Source of the DNA: Nitrospiria bacterium
Lineage (GTDB): Bacteria; Nitrospirota; CAKKRA01; 9FT-COMBO-42-15
DNA: 6,766 nt
Direction of reading: 5' to 3'
Assembly (NCBI GenBank): GCA_919902475.1
Contig: CAKKRA010000071.1
Location: 420 to 7,185, forward strand
Notes under the pieces: model-generated
Told to the model about the DNA's origin: nothing
The model's database searches: none
What the model saw: the letters and a program-made list of their open reading frames with translations, nothing else
Shown here: positions 1 to 6,227 of the stretch, one piece after another
How the letters are laid out: every line of letters starts with the position of its first letter
How positions within the stretch are numbered: the stretch's first letter is position 1
Position numbers and translations under genes: made by a program

Positions 1-92
1 GGGTTCCCATTTAAAACCAATGCGGTTACCTGTGTAATTCTTATTAAATTTTCAGTTAATACATATCATATATAACAATTATATGTCAACCA
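1..92. other. AT-rich flank downstream of ribE, no gene seen
   Basis: This is the 3' flank of ribE, running off the window edge. I see no reading frame worth calling on either strand. The only structure is an AT-only hairpin at 70-84, listed separately. Whether the riboflavin operon continues to the left, for example into ribBA or ribH as in many bacteria, cannot be seen from here. Confidence 0.6.
70..84 (-). terminator. weak AT-only hairpin after ribE
   Basis: The sequence ATATAA (70-75), loop CAA, TTATAT (79-84) is a perfect 6-bp inverted repeat 9-23 nt beyond the ribE stop codon. The stem has no G-C pairs and no clear T-tract follows it, so a working intrinsic terminator is doubtful. Position is the main argument. 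Confidence 0.2.
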
Positions 93-731
93 CTATTTAC
101 TAAATCCGTGCCTCTTCAGGAATTCAGCGTCTATTTTCTTATCCTCCTTTAGCAGCATCTTCTCTACATACTTGCCAATTATATCTGTCTCAAGATTTAC
201 TGTATCACCAGCGCCCTTTGTCCCGAGTGTAGTTACAGACATAGTATGTGGAATGATTGCAACACTAAAGAGCCTGTCAGTTACCTCAACAACTGTCAGG
301 CTTATGCCGTCAATTGCAATTGATCCCTTTGGCACAACATATTTTAAGATATCTTTTGGCGCTTCAATAAAAAATAGATAGGAATTGCCCGCACTCTTTT
401 TCTCTTTTATTTTACCTGTTGCCTCAATGTGCCCTGTTACAAGATGGCCGCCGAGTCTGTCTGAAAGCCTCAACGCCCTTTCAAGATTTACCTTTGAGCC
501 GTTTTTGAATTCGCCGAGATTTGTCTTTTTTAAGGTCTCTGGGGCTGCATCTGCTTCAAAAGAGTTATTGGAAATGTTTACTGCTGTAAGACAGGCGCCA
601 TTAACTGTTATACTGTCGCCTGTCTTTAATCCCTCAAGAACAGTTTTTGCACTAATAGAGAGCCTTGCGCCTTTTGAATCCTTTTTTATATCCTTTACTG
701 TTCCAAGCTCCTCTATAATGCCTGTAAACAA
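93..731 (-). CDS. ribE: riboflavin synthase, alpha chain
   Basis: Riboflavin synthase is cytosolic and dismutates two 6,7-dimethyl-8-ribityllumazine molecules to riboflavin plus the pyrimidine that is recycled by lumazine synthase. The 212-aa protein has the family's usual length. Its two lumazine-binding barrels are visible as an internal duplication: residues 1-97 open with MFTGIIE and carry NGACLT with Cys47; residues 98-190 open with TGHIEATG and carry IDGISLTV with Ser144. Cys47 and Ser144 match the E. coli active-site Cys48 and Ser146, and Phe2 is present. The start codon is TTG (731-729), fixed by the invariant N-terminal MFTGI and by GGGAG 8 nt upstream. Only 2 nt separate it from the upstream PilZ stop codon, so translational coupling is likely. 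The same gene is called ribC in some species. Confidence 0.96.
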   Translation of the reverse strand: MFTGIIEELGTVKDIKKDSKGARLSISAKTVLEGLKTGDSITVNGACLTAVNISNNSFEADAAPETLKKTNLGEFKNGSKVNLERALRLSDRLGGHLVTGHIEATGKIKEKKSAGNSYLFFIEAPKDILKYVVPKGSIAIDGISLTVVEVTDRLFSVAIIPHTMSVTTLGTKGAGDTVNLETDIIGKYVEKMLLKEDKKIDAEFLKRHGFSK

Positions 732-733
732 TA

Positions 734-1087
734 CTATATCTCCCGATACTTGCTTATAAAGGCGCTTAATATGCCTCTGTCATTATCAGCAATTTCAATA
801 AAGGATATACCGCAATAAAATTCTTCCCTTTCATCCTGCGTCCAGACAACCTTTCCTTTTGCCTTTAGATTATACAATGCAGTAGATGATTGACTCATAT
901 TCGGAAGGAATAGACTTAGATTTAATTTTGCTTCCAAGGGAATATGTTCATTAAGGTTCAGCATCAGTCCTCCCTCTCCGACTGTTTTAGCTAAAACCCG
1001 TTTAGTCTTCCCCTCAGACTTATACTCAACTGGCAAGGTAATATTAACCCGCGGATACCGCCGCCTCTGAAATGTATCCATCTCCAC
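734..1087 (-). CDS. small PilZ-domain protein with degenerate c-di-GMP motif
   Basis: A single-domain PilZ protein of 117 aa (115 from the likelier start), cytosolic by sequence. PilZ domains bind cyclic di-GMP and adjust motility, adhesion or exopolysaccharide machinery. Visible features are the RxxxR motif in QRRRYPRVN (Arg9/Arg13), the following beta strand ITLPVEY, a second-motif region TVGEGGLMLNL at 35-45, and the late strand FYCGISFIEI. The second motif is usually (D/N)xSxxG; here it reads T-V-G-E-G-G, so the Asp/Asn and Ser are both lost while the final Gly stays. Ligand binding is therefore uncertain. The longest frame starts with GTG at 1087, but this codon lies inside a GGGGGTGGAG stretch. 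ATG at 1081, with GGGGG 5 nt upstream, is the better start. It is the first gene of an operon with ribE. Confidence 0.85.
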   Translation of the reverse strand: MEMDTFQRRRYPRVNITLPVEYKSEGKTKRVLAKTVGEGGLMLNLNEHIPLEAKLNLSLFLPNMSQSSTALYNLKAKGKVVWTQDEREEFYCGISFIEIADNDRGILSAFISKYREI

Positions 1088-1133
1088 CCCCTGTTACCAT
1101 CCCTTTTCCCCTGTTTTTAAAAGAACCGAAGTA

Positions 1134-1161
1134 ATTATACCATAATATTTTGACATTTCAA
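1134..1161 (-). promoter_or_regulatory. sigma70-type promoter for PilZ-ribE
   Basis: On the minus strand TTGAAA (1161-1156), a 16-bp spacer and a perfect TATAAT (1139-1134) stand upstream of the PilZ gene. The predicted start of transcription is near 1127, giving a leader of about 40-45 nt to the PilZ start. Its -35 box directly abuts the -35 box of the bioA promoter on the other strand. Confidence 0.6.
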
Positions 1162-1178
1162 GGAAATTTTAGTAAGTT
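1150..1178 (+). promoter_or_regulatory. probable bioA promoter
   Basis: A perfect TTGACA (1150-1155), 17 bp, then TAAGTT (1173-1178). The -10 box matches consensus at 3 of 6 bases, but these are the three most conserved (first T, second A, last T). Transcription would begin near 1185, a few bases before ATG 1189. If it is real, the TTG at 1150 is a promoter element and not a start codon. I see no BirA-type operator such as TTGTAAACC here. Confidence 0.45.
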
Positions 1179-1188
1179 ATTTAAACAA

Positions 1189-2565
1189 ATGAATCAGAAA
1201 AAGAGAAACAAGAAATTTGAAGAATTAGATAAAAGATACATCTGGCACCCCTTTACCCAAATGAAGGACTGGTTGGATGACGCCCCTTTAATTATAGAAA
1301 AGGGCAAAGGGAGCTATTTGATTGATATCTACGGCAAGAAATACCTTGACGGTGTTTCATCGCTCTGGGTAACTGTCCACGGCCATAGGAAAAAGGAGAT
1401 TGATACAGCAGTAAAAAAACAGATTGATAAGATAGCCCATTCAACGCTCCTCGGCCTTTCAAATGTCCCTGCAATAATCCTATCAGAGAAGCTGATAAAG
1501 ATTGCGCCAAAGGGACTATCCAAGGTTTTTTATTCAGACAGCGGCTCAACAGCAGTAGAGATTGCGCTTAAGATGGCGTTTCAATATTGGCAGCAAAAAG
1601 GGACAGAGTATAAAAATAAAACGAAATTTATTTCCCTTTATAATGCCTATCATGGAGACACTATAGGCTCTGTAAGTGTCGGCGGCATTGATCTATTCCA
1701 TCAGATATATAAGCCCCTTCTTTTTGATACATATAAAATAGAGTCCCCCTACTGTTACAGATGCAGCCTGAAAAAGACATATCCTGATTGTCATCTTGAA
1801 TGTGCTGATTATGCGAAATCTGTGATAAAAAAACTTGCTGATAATACAGCAGCGCTGATTATTGAGCCGATTGTGCAGGGCGCTGCAGGGATGCTCGTTG
1901 CCCCTGATGGATATCTGAAAAAGATAAGGGAATTATGCTCAAAGTATAATATTTTGATGATTGCAGATGAAGTAGCAACAGGATTTGGTAGAACAGGCAA
2001 GATGTTTGCCTGCGAACATGAAGGGGTTTTGCCTGATATAATGGCAGTTGCAAAAGGAATCACAGGAGGCTATCTTCCTTTGGCAGCAACGCTTGTTACA
2101 GATGAGATATTCAATGCCTTTTATGGTGAGTATAAGGATTTGAAAACCTTTTTCCACGGCCATACATACACAGGAAACCCATTGGCATGTGCTGCTGCAA
2201 TTGCAAATATTGACTTGTTTAAGAAGGAGAGGACATTACAGAAGCTCCAACCAAAGATTAAATACATGACAAAGAGGTTGAAAGAATTAGAAGACCTGAA
2301 TCATGTTGGAGACATAAGGCAGAAGGGATTTATGGTTGGCATTGAGCTTGTTAAAGACAAAGGAACAAAGGAGCCTTATCTATTAGAAGAAAAAATCGGC
2401 ATAAAAATAATTAAAGAAGCAAGAAAGCACGGCTTAATTATCAGACCGCTCGGAAATGTCATCGTCCTCATGCCGCCTTTGAGCATCAAAATTGAGGAGC
2501 TGAAAAGGCTATTGGAGATTGTGTATATTTGCATAAGGGAGGTAACAGAGCCTCGTCTACAATAA
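1189..2565 (+). CDS. bioA: adenosylmethionine-8-amino-7-oxononanoate aminotransferase
   Basis: A PLP-dependent class III aminotransferase that makes 7,8-diaminopelargonate from KAPA in biotin synthesis. The frame is open from TTG 1150 (471 aa), but homology to known BioA begins only near YIWHPFTQM, and TTG 1150 coincides with a TTGACA box. I therefore take ATG 1189 (458 aa, close to the 448 aa of B. subtilis BioA). Counting from 1150, visible marks are SDSGSTAVE at 129-137 (phosphate binding), NAYHGD at 165-170, IADEVATGFGRTG with PLP-contacting Asp273, and AVAKGITGGY with Schiff-base Lys302. The text follows the B. subtilis enzyme closely (IAHSTLLG, GITGGYLP, HVGDIRQ, RPLG). B. subtilis BioA is known to use lysine rather than SAM as amino donor, so the donor here is open. 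An insert holds Cys202, 205, 214 and 218. No Shine-Dalgarno precedes ATG 1189 at normal distance. No other bio gene is in the window. Confidence 0.95.
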   Translation: MNQKKRNKKFEELDKRYIWHPFTQMKDWLDDAPLIIEKGKGSYLIDIYGKKYLDGVSSLWVTVHGHRKKEIDTAVKKQIDKIAHSTLLGLSNVPAIILSEKLIKIAPKGLSKVFYSDSGSTAVEIALKMAFQYWQQKGTEYKNKTKFISLYNAYHGDTIGSVSVGGIDLFHQIYKPLLFDTYKIESPYCYRCSLKKTYPDCHLECADYAKSVIKKLADNTAALIIEPIVQGAAGMLVAPDGYLKKIRELCSKYNILMIADEVATGFGRTGKMFACEHEGVLPDIMAVAKGITGGYLPLAATLVTDEIFNAFYGEYKDLKTFFHGHTYTGNPLACAAAIANIDLFKKERTLQKLQPKIKYMTKRLKELEDLNHVGDIRQKGFMVGIELVKDKGTKEPYLLEEKIGIKIIKEARKHGLIIRPLGNVIVLMPPLSIKIEELKRLLEIVYICIREVTEPRLQ

Positions 2566-2636
2566 TGTGCTAACACAAAAACTCAGGAATTTTGCAAACC
2601 TTAAACATATGTGTATATCGCAATCTCAATTCAAAT

Positions 2637-2658
2637 CAAAAATCCAGCGGGCTTTTTG
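2637..2658 (+). terminator. weak terminator-like hairpin after bioA
   Basis: CAAAAA (2637-2642) and TTTTTG (2653-2658) pair around an inner CC/GG, with one T-C mismatch and an AGCG loop. It lies 72 nt beyond the bioA stop and ends in a T5 run. The stem is poor in G-C pairs, so it may act weakly or not at all. The symmetric A and T tracts would allow use from both directions. Confidence 0.25.
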
Positions 2659-2763
2659 CCTCTTTTATGGTTCTGCTCGGGATGCAATGCGTGTAGATTA
2701 TAGTCGTTATATCTGTCAATATTGTATTAAATTTCCCTTGATTCTATGATTTAGCTTAGTTTA

Positions 2764-2780
2764 TATACAGAAGCTGTATA
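2764..2780. repeat. perfect 7-bp inverted repeat
   Basis: TATACAG (2764-2770), AAG, CTGTATA (2774-2780) is a perfect inverted repeat 76 nt beyond the TPR gene stop and about 200 nt beyond the bioA stop. On the plus strand it is followed by ATAATTTGTT, which is partly T-rich. It could be a weak transcript-end hairpin or a protein-binding palindrome. Nothing in the sequence decides between them. Confidence 0.4.
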
Positions 2781-2855
2781 ATAATTTGTTAGGAAAAACA
2801 ATATTGAACTTGGTGGGAACATAATTTATTGTCAAGAAAGAAATAATATCTACTA

Positions 2856-5171
2856 TCAACTACCATCAATATCCCTAATAATCTTCTTTATATTCTCTGC
2901 ATCTAACTGGTTTGGAGCGATCTCAAGAAGTTTTTTGAAATGATAAACAGCCTTTTTACTGTCTTTTAGGTATAAATAGTATATTAATCCTAAATTCCTG
3001 TGGGCATCTGCCAATTTCGGGTCTAATTTAAGGGCGCTTTCTGTTTCAAGAACAGCTTCGTTGTATAAACCTTTTTTAACATAGGCAATGCCAAGATTAT
3101 AATGGCTCCCTGCATCCTTTGGGTCTATCTGCAGCGCCTTTTTGTAAGATGAAATGGCGTCATCATACAACCCTTTTTGCTTATACTTATTGCCGAGCTC
3201 ATTATAAGCTGCTATCTGAGCAGGCTTGCCGCCTTTTTTATCAAGAGGAGATTCTGTTTCAACAACAATCCTTCCCCTGTTCAATATATCCTCAAGTGTT
3301 TTCTTTGCAAGGCTGTTTTCAGGGTCAATAGCAAGCGCCTTCCTCACCTCTGCCTCTGCCTCATTAAATTTGCCCTGCTGTGCATAAACCGCGCCCAAGT
3401 TATTATAGGCATTTGTATCCAATGAATCTATTGAAATAGCCCTTTTGTACTCTGCTATTGCATCATCATATCTCTTCATTGAGGCGTAAAGATTTCCGAA
3501 ATTATTATAAAAAAGCGGGTCTTTAGGGTTTAACCCTATTGCCTTTTTATATTCAGCTAATGCCTCTTTATAAAGTCTTTTTTCAAAATATGCAAAACCG
3601 AGGTTATTATAGGCAATAGAGTAATCAGGCTCTGTTTCAATGGCCTTCTTGTAAAAATCTATTGCCTCGTCTATCAGACCTATTTTTAGATATGAATCGC
3701 CAAGATTTGTTAGCGCATGGGAATATTTTGGCGACAATTCAATGGCTTTTTTATATTCAACTATTGCATCAACATACCCTTCTTTTTTAGCATATTCAAT
3801 ACCAAGGTTGTTATGCGCAACAGAGCTTGCAGGCGTTGTATAAATAGTGCTTTTCCAGAGTGTAAAGGCATCCTCCCAGTCGTAATTCCTGCTGATTGTC
3901 AATTTGGAATAGAAGAGAGCCAGAAGTATCAAGGGTATGCTGATTATAATCCTCAGGAACCTTGATGGAAACCTTATAAAGAAATAATCTGTGCTTATTC
4001 CTATTAAAAGAACAAAGCTGATTAATGGTATATATAAAAACCTTTCAGCTATAAGCTCGCCGATTGGCATAATGTTAGCAACAGGTAAAAGGGTTATAAA
4101 AAATAAGATAATAGAAAAAGAAAGCCTCTTGGATCTTTTATATAATAAAACGGTTATAGCAATAGAAACTAAGAATATGCCTCCATATATAAAAACAGGT
4201 AAATTTAATGATGCAATCTTTGGGAATACATAATCCACTGTGAGGTTAAGCGGAAGAAAGAGAAGCCTTATATAATAGCCGATTACAACAATTATCGTAA
4301 GAAATCTTTCATACAAACCAGTATCAGGCGCAAAAGAGAGGTTCTTCTGCGGGCCAAAGGCGCCGAGTACAGCATATCTAACAGTTATATAAATAATAGT
4401 AATAATTATGAAGGGGAGATATCGTTCTATAAGCCATTTTATAATCCCACCTTTTCCTTTCTCCGCTCCCCCCTTCATTCGCTCTCCCCCTTGAGAGATG
4501 CCCTTCTCTACCCCCTCTCCCCTTTGGGGAGAGGGCTGGGGTGAGGGGTTCTTCAGGACAAAATAATAATCATACACAAAAAGCAGAATCGGAAGCGTAA
4601 TAGCCATCTCCTTTGAAAAAAGCGCAAAAAGATAAGAGATATTTGAGCCAATAAACAGCCTGTTTCTAAAAGATATTGATTCCCCTGCCTTTATATAAAG
4701 CAAGAATGATAGAAAATAGAACAGGCCAGCCATCACCTCTGCCCTGCCAACAACCCATGTTACTGCCTCTGTATGCACAGGATGAAGAGCGAAGATAAGG
4801 GCAGCAATTAGAGACGGCAATGAGCTTTTTAATATTTCAAAAACAAGGAAATAGACAATGATGGATGTGAGTATATGAAATATTATATTGGTAAGGTGAA
4901 AACCTTTTGGATTCAAACCCCAGACAGCATAATCAAAGACGTATGATATTGTAACAATCGGCCTGTAAAGCCCCTGCTCCTTTGAATCAGGCGGATAGGA
5001 GCTGATAAAGGCTTTTGGTATGTTAGAGATGCTTCTAATCTGCCTGTTTTCAACAACATAGGTATTGTCGTCATATACAAAGGAGTTGTTAAGGGTATTT
5101 ATATAAGAAAGGGCTGTTAAGATAATTATTAGTGTTATAATAAAGATGTTCTTCTTAGTATTATTCTTCAT
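2856..5171 (-). CDS. TMTC-like polytopic membrane protein with C-terminal TPRs
   Basis: A 771-aa inner-membrane protein. Residues 1-425 hold about 11 predicted membrane segments, the first at 8-27. Residues 448-771 hold eight TPR units starting near 451, 485, 519, 553, 587, 655, 689 and 723. The first loop carries YDDNTYV (Asp34, Asp35), followed by HPVHTEAVTWVVGRAEV (130-146) and GELIAERFLYIP (371-382). These are hallmarks of TMTC/GT-C-type proteins, integral membrane glycosyltransferases that use lipid-linked sugars. By analogy it may O-glycosylate exported proteins, with TPRs on the outer side for substrate docking; no substrate can be named. Residues 208-242 are a Pro/Gln then Gly/Lys/Glu-rich segment encoded by a dispersed palindromic repeat. 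A second break, at 622-652, separates TPRs 5 and 6. ATG 5171 has no Shine-Dalgarno; a strong promoter ends 8 nt upstream. The gene stands alone, divergent from DUF488. Confidence 0.88.
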   Translation of the reverse strand: MKNNTKKNIFIITLIIILTALSYINTLNNSFVYDDNTYVVENRQIRSISNIPKAFISSYPPDSKEQGLYRPIVTISYVFDYAVWGLNPKGFHLTNIIFHILTSIIVYFLVFEILKSSLPSLIAALIFALHPVHTEAVTWVVGRAEVMAGLFYFLSFLLYIKAGESISFRNRLFIGSNISYLFALFSKEMAITLPILLFVYDYYFVLKNPSPQPSPQRGEGVEKGISQGGERMKGGAEKGKGGIIKWLIERYLPFIIITIIYITVRYAVLGAFGPQKNLSFAPDTGLYERFLTIIVVIGYYIRLLFLPLNLTVDYVFPKIASLNLPVFIYGGIFLVSIAITVLLYKRSKRLSFSIILFFITLLPVANIMPIGELIAERFLYIPLISFVLLIGISTDYFFIRFPSRFLRIIISIPLILLALFYSKLTISRNYDWEDAFTLWKSTIYTTPASSVAHNNLGIEYAKKEGYVDAIVEYKKAIELSPKYSHALTNLGDSYLKIGLIDEAIDFYKKAIETEPDYSIAYNNLGFAYFEKRLYKEALAEYKKAIGLNPKDPLFYNNFGNLYASMKRYDDAIAEYKRAISIDSLDTNAYNNLGAVYAQQGKFNEAEAEVRKALAIDPENSLAKKTLEDILNRGRIVVETESPLDKKGGKPAQIAAYNELGNKYKQKGLYDDAISSYKKALQIDPKDAGSHYNLGIAYVKKGLYNEAVLETESALKLDPKLADAHRNLGLIYYLYLKDSKKAVYHFKKLLEIAPNQLDAENIKKIIRDIDGS
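4446..4550 (-). repeat. in-frame dispersed palindromic repeat inside the TPR gene
   Basis: Within the open frame lies a perfect 10-bp inverted repeat, CCCTCTCCCC (4513-4522), TTT, GGGGAGAGGG (4526-4535), flanked by CTGGGGTGAGGGG (4536-4548). A second, weaker stem follows: CTCTC (4482-4486) with GAGAG (4493-4497). The rest of the block, to about 4446, is almost pure purine on the coding strand. Composition is far richer in G-C than the rest of the gene. The encoded peptide NPSPQPSPQRGEG is the typical translation of a GC-rich palindrome family scattered through many bacterial genomes; I know this from general familiarity, not from a search. The boundaries are approximate and rest on the shift in composition. 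Confidence 0.75.
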
Positions 5172-5179
5172 TTTGTGGT

Positions 5180-5208
5180 ATATTAGTAGGTGAAAGCTTT
5201 TTTGTCAA
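5180..5208 (-). promoter_or_regulatory. near-consensus promoter of the TPR membrane-protein gene
   Basis: On the minus strand TTGACA (5208-5203), 17 bp, TAATAT (5185-5180). The -35 is perfect, the -10 matches 4 of 6 and the spacing is optimal. The predicted transcription start is about 5173, only 2 nt before ATG 5171, and no Shine-Dalgarno lies between. This suggests a leaderless transcript. Confidence 0.65.
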
Positions 5209-5232
5209 TAGCACAGTCAAAAATGAGCCACA

Positions 5233-5586
5233 ATGATTAAACTAAAACGGGTCTATGAAAGAGCGTCAAAAGAGGATGGCCTCAGGATACTTGTAGAGAG
5301 GCTCTGGCCAAGAGGACTTACAAAGGCGCAGACAGGCATAAACCTGTGGTTAAAGGAAGCAGCGCCGAGCTCGGAGCTTAGAAAATGGTTTAATCATGAG
5401 CCTGAAAAATGGGATGAATTTAAAAAGCGTTACTGGTCAGAGCTTAAAGATAAAAAAGAAACTACCAAAATTTTAAAGCAGCACATAAAGAAGAGTGATG
5501 TCACCTTTATTTACGCAACAAGGGATGATGAACATAACAATGCGCTTGCTTTAAAAGAGTTTCTTGAGAAAAAGTGGAAATTATAA
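5233..5586 (+). CDS. DUF488 family protein, YeaO-like
   Basis: A 117-aa cytosolic protein of the DUF488 family (E. coli YeaO type), whose biochemical role is not established. The whole family signature is present: RVYERASKEDG near the start, VERLWPRGL (21-29), W39-L-KEAAPS (39-46), LRKWFNHEPEKWDEFKKRY (49-67), and the C-terminal strand and helix TFIYATRDDEHNNALALKEFL (91-111). Length is normal and the protein is intact. The clustered Arg, Trp, His and Asp residues look like a conserved pocket. ATG 5233 has only a weak GAG upstream as a ribosome site, and an overlapping ATG at 5223 is out of frame. A poor promoter candidate, TTAGTA (5155-5160), 18 bp, TATATT (5179-5184), overlaps the divergent promoter of the TPR gene. 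The gene ends 12 nt from the end of the convergent hydratase gene. Confidence 0.93.
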   Translation: MIKLKRVYERASKEDGLRILVERLWPRGLTKAQTGINLWLKEAAPSSELRKWFNHEPEKWDEFKKRYWSELKDKKETTKILKQHIKKSDVTFIYATRDDEHNNALALKEFLEKKWKL

Positions 5587-5603
5587 AAATATTTTGTTTT
5601 ATA
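5582..5603. terminator. AT-only hairpin across both convergent stop codons
   Basis: TATAAAA (5582-5588) and TTTTATA (5597-5603) form a perfect 7-bp inverted repeat with an 8-nt loop. It spans the stop codons of both the DUF488 gene and the hydratase gene. There are no G-C pairs, so it would be a weak bidirectional terminator at best, but the placement between convergent genes fits one. Confidence 0.3.
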
Positions 5604-6183
5604 CTCCCTCCTTGCCATATCTTTTAATACCCTCAATATACAAATCATTACCATATATATCATTTACCACAATCACAGGGAAATCCTCTACCTCAAGCCT
5701 TCTTATTGCCTCTGTGCCAAGGTCTTCGTATGCAATTATCTCTGACTTTTTTATACTCTTTGAAAGTAATGCAGCAGCTCCGCCTACTGCTGCGAAATAG
5801 ACTGACTTATATTTCTTAATGGCATCTATAACATCTTTGCCTCTCGGCCCCTTGCCTATCATGGCCTTAAGGCCTTTTTTAATTAGAATTGGCGAGAAGG
5901 CATCCATTCTTGAACTTGTTGTCGGCCCTGCAGAGCCAATTACCTTGCCAGGCGGCGCAGGCGTCGGGCCTGTAAAATATATTATCTGGCCTTTAAGATT
6001 AAAAGGCAGCTTTTCTTTATCCTTTATTGCACTCACAAACCTCTTGTGCGCCACATCCCTTGCAGTATAAATAACACCGCTGATTAAGACCTTATCGCCT
6101 GCTTTAAGGCTCTTGATGACTTTGTCTGTCAGAGGAGTTGTAATTCTGATTTCTTTTTTTATTGATTTAGTAGGTTTTTTCAT
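5599..6183 (-). CDS. Fe-S type fumarate/tartrate hydratase, beta subunit
   Basis: The 194-aa beta subunit (C-terminal domain) of the two-subunit class I fumarase / L-tartrate dehydratase family, which interconverts fumarate and malate or dehydrates tartrate with a 4Fe-4S cluster held by the alpha subunit. Visible marks are ITTPLT at 14-19, GDKVLISGVIYTARDVAHKR (29-48), YFTGPTPAPPGKVIGSAGPT (69-88), SSRMDAFSP (90-98), GKGPRG (110-115), AVGGAAALL (132-140) and EDLGTEAIRRLEVEDFPV (153-170). Length is normal for a separate beta subunit (fumB or ttdB type), so it is not a fragment. The alpha subunit, usually immediately upstream, is absent: the 216 bp upstream hold only a promoter and AT-rich DNA. 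ATG 6183 has GAGG about 10 nt upstream. Fumarate and tartrate forms cannot be told apart by eye; fumarase is the more common role in anaerobes. Confidence 0.93.
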   Translation of the reverse strand: MKKPTKSIKKEIRITTPLTDKVIKSLKAGDKVLISGVIYTARDVAHKRFVSAIKDKEKLPFNLKGQIIYFTGPTPAPPGKVIGSAGPTTSSRMDAFSPILIKKGLKAMIGKGPRGKDVIDAIKKYKSVYFAAVGGAAALLSKSIKKSEIIAYEDLGTEAIRRLEVEDFPVIVVNDIYGNDLYIEGIKRYGKEGV

Positions 6184-6199
6184 TATCTCTTTACCTCAA

Positions 6200-6227
6200 A
6201 TTATAATTAGTTTATTCTTCTTGTCAA
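6200..6227 (-). promoter_or_regulatory. consensus sigma70 promoter of the hydratase beta gene
   Basis: On the minus strand TTGACA (6227-6222), 16 bp, TATAAT (6205-6200): both hexamers are perfect. The predicted start is near 6193, about 10 nt before ATG 6183. The GAGG at 6197-6194 would then lie at or just upstream of the transcript's 5' end, so initiation may be leaderless-like. It shows the gene is transcribed alone, without an alpha-subunit gene ahead of it. Confidence 0.7.

Larger units (their letters stand above)
2566..2855. other. 290-bp gap between bioA and the TPR gene, no convincing gene
   Basis: This is the convergent 3' space between bioA and the minus-strand TPR gene. A 60-codon frame at 2567-2749 (plus) begins 1 nt after the bioA stop, but it lacks a ribosome binding site and has no recognisable domain. 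I see no tRNA or gene remnant. It holds two short inverted repeats, at 2637-2658 and 2764-2780, listed separately. Confidence 0.6.

Noticed and set aside
1088..1188. BirA operator or FMN/biotin-type riboswitch between bioA and PilZ-ribE
   Set aside because: No TTGTAAACC-type half sites are present and the space is too short and AT-rich for a conserved riboswitch fold.
2567..2749. 60-codon open frame after bioA on the plus strand
   Set aside because: It starts 1 nt after the bioA stop without a ribosome site, has no recognisable motif, and has the Cys/Tyr/Phe/Ser-rich composition of chance frames.
2764..2780. LexA-like site
   Set aside because: The halves are in the order TACAG...CTGTA with 3 bp between, not CTG-N10-CAG as in the proteobacterial SOS box.
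2777..2782. TATAAT as a plus-strand promoter
   Set aside because: It has no acceptable -35 at 16-18 bp and would only read antisense into the TPR gene.
3230..5171. Frameshift or gene fusion joining a membrane protein and a TPR protein
   Set aside because: TMTC-like membrane domain plus C-terminal TPRs is a known natural arrangement, and the frame is continuous across the junction near residue 430-450.
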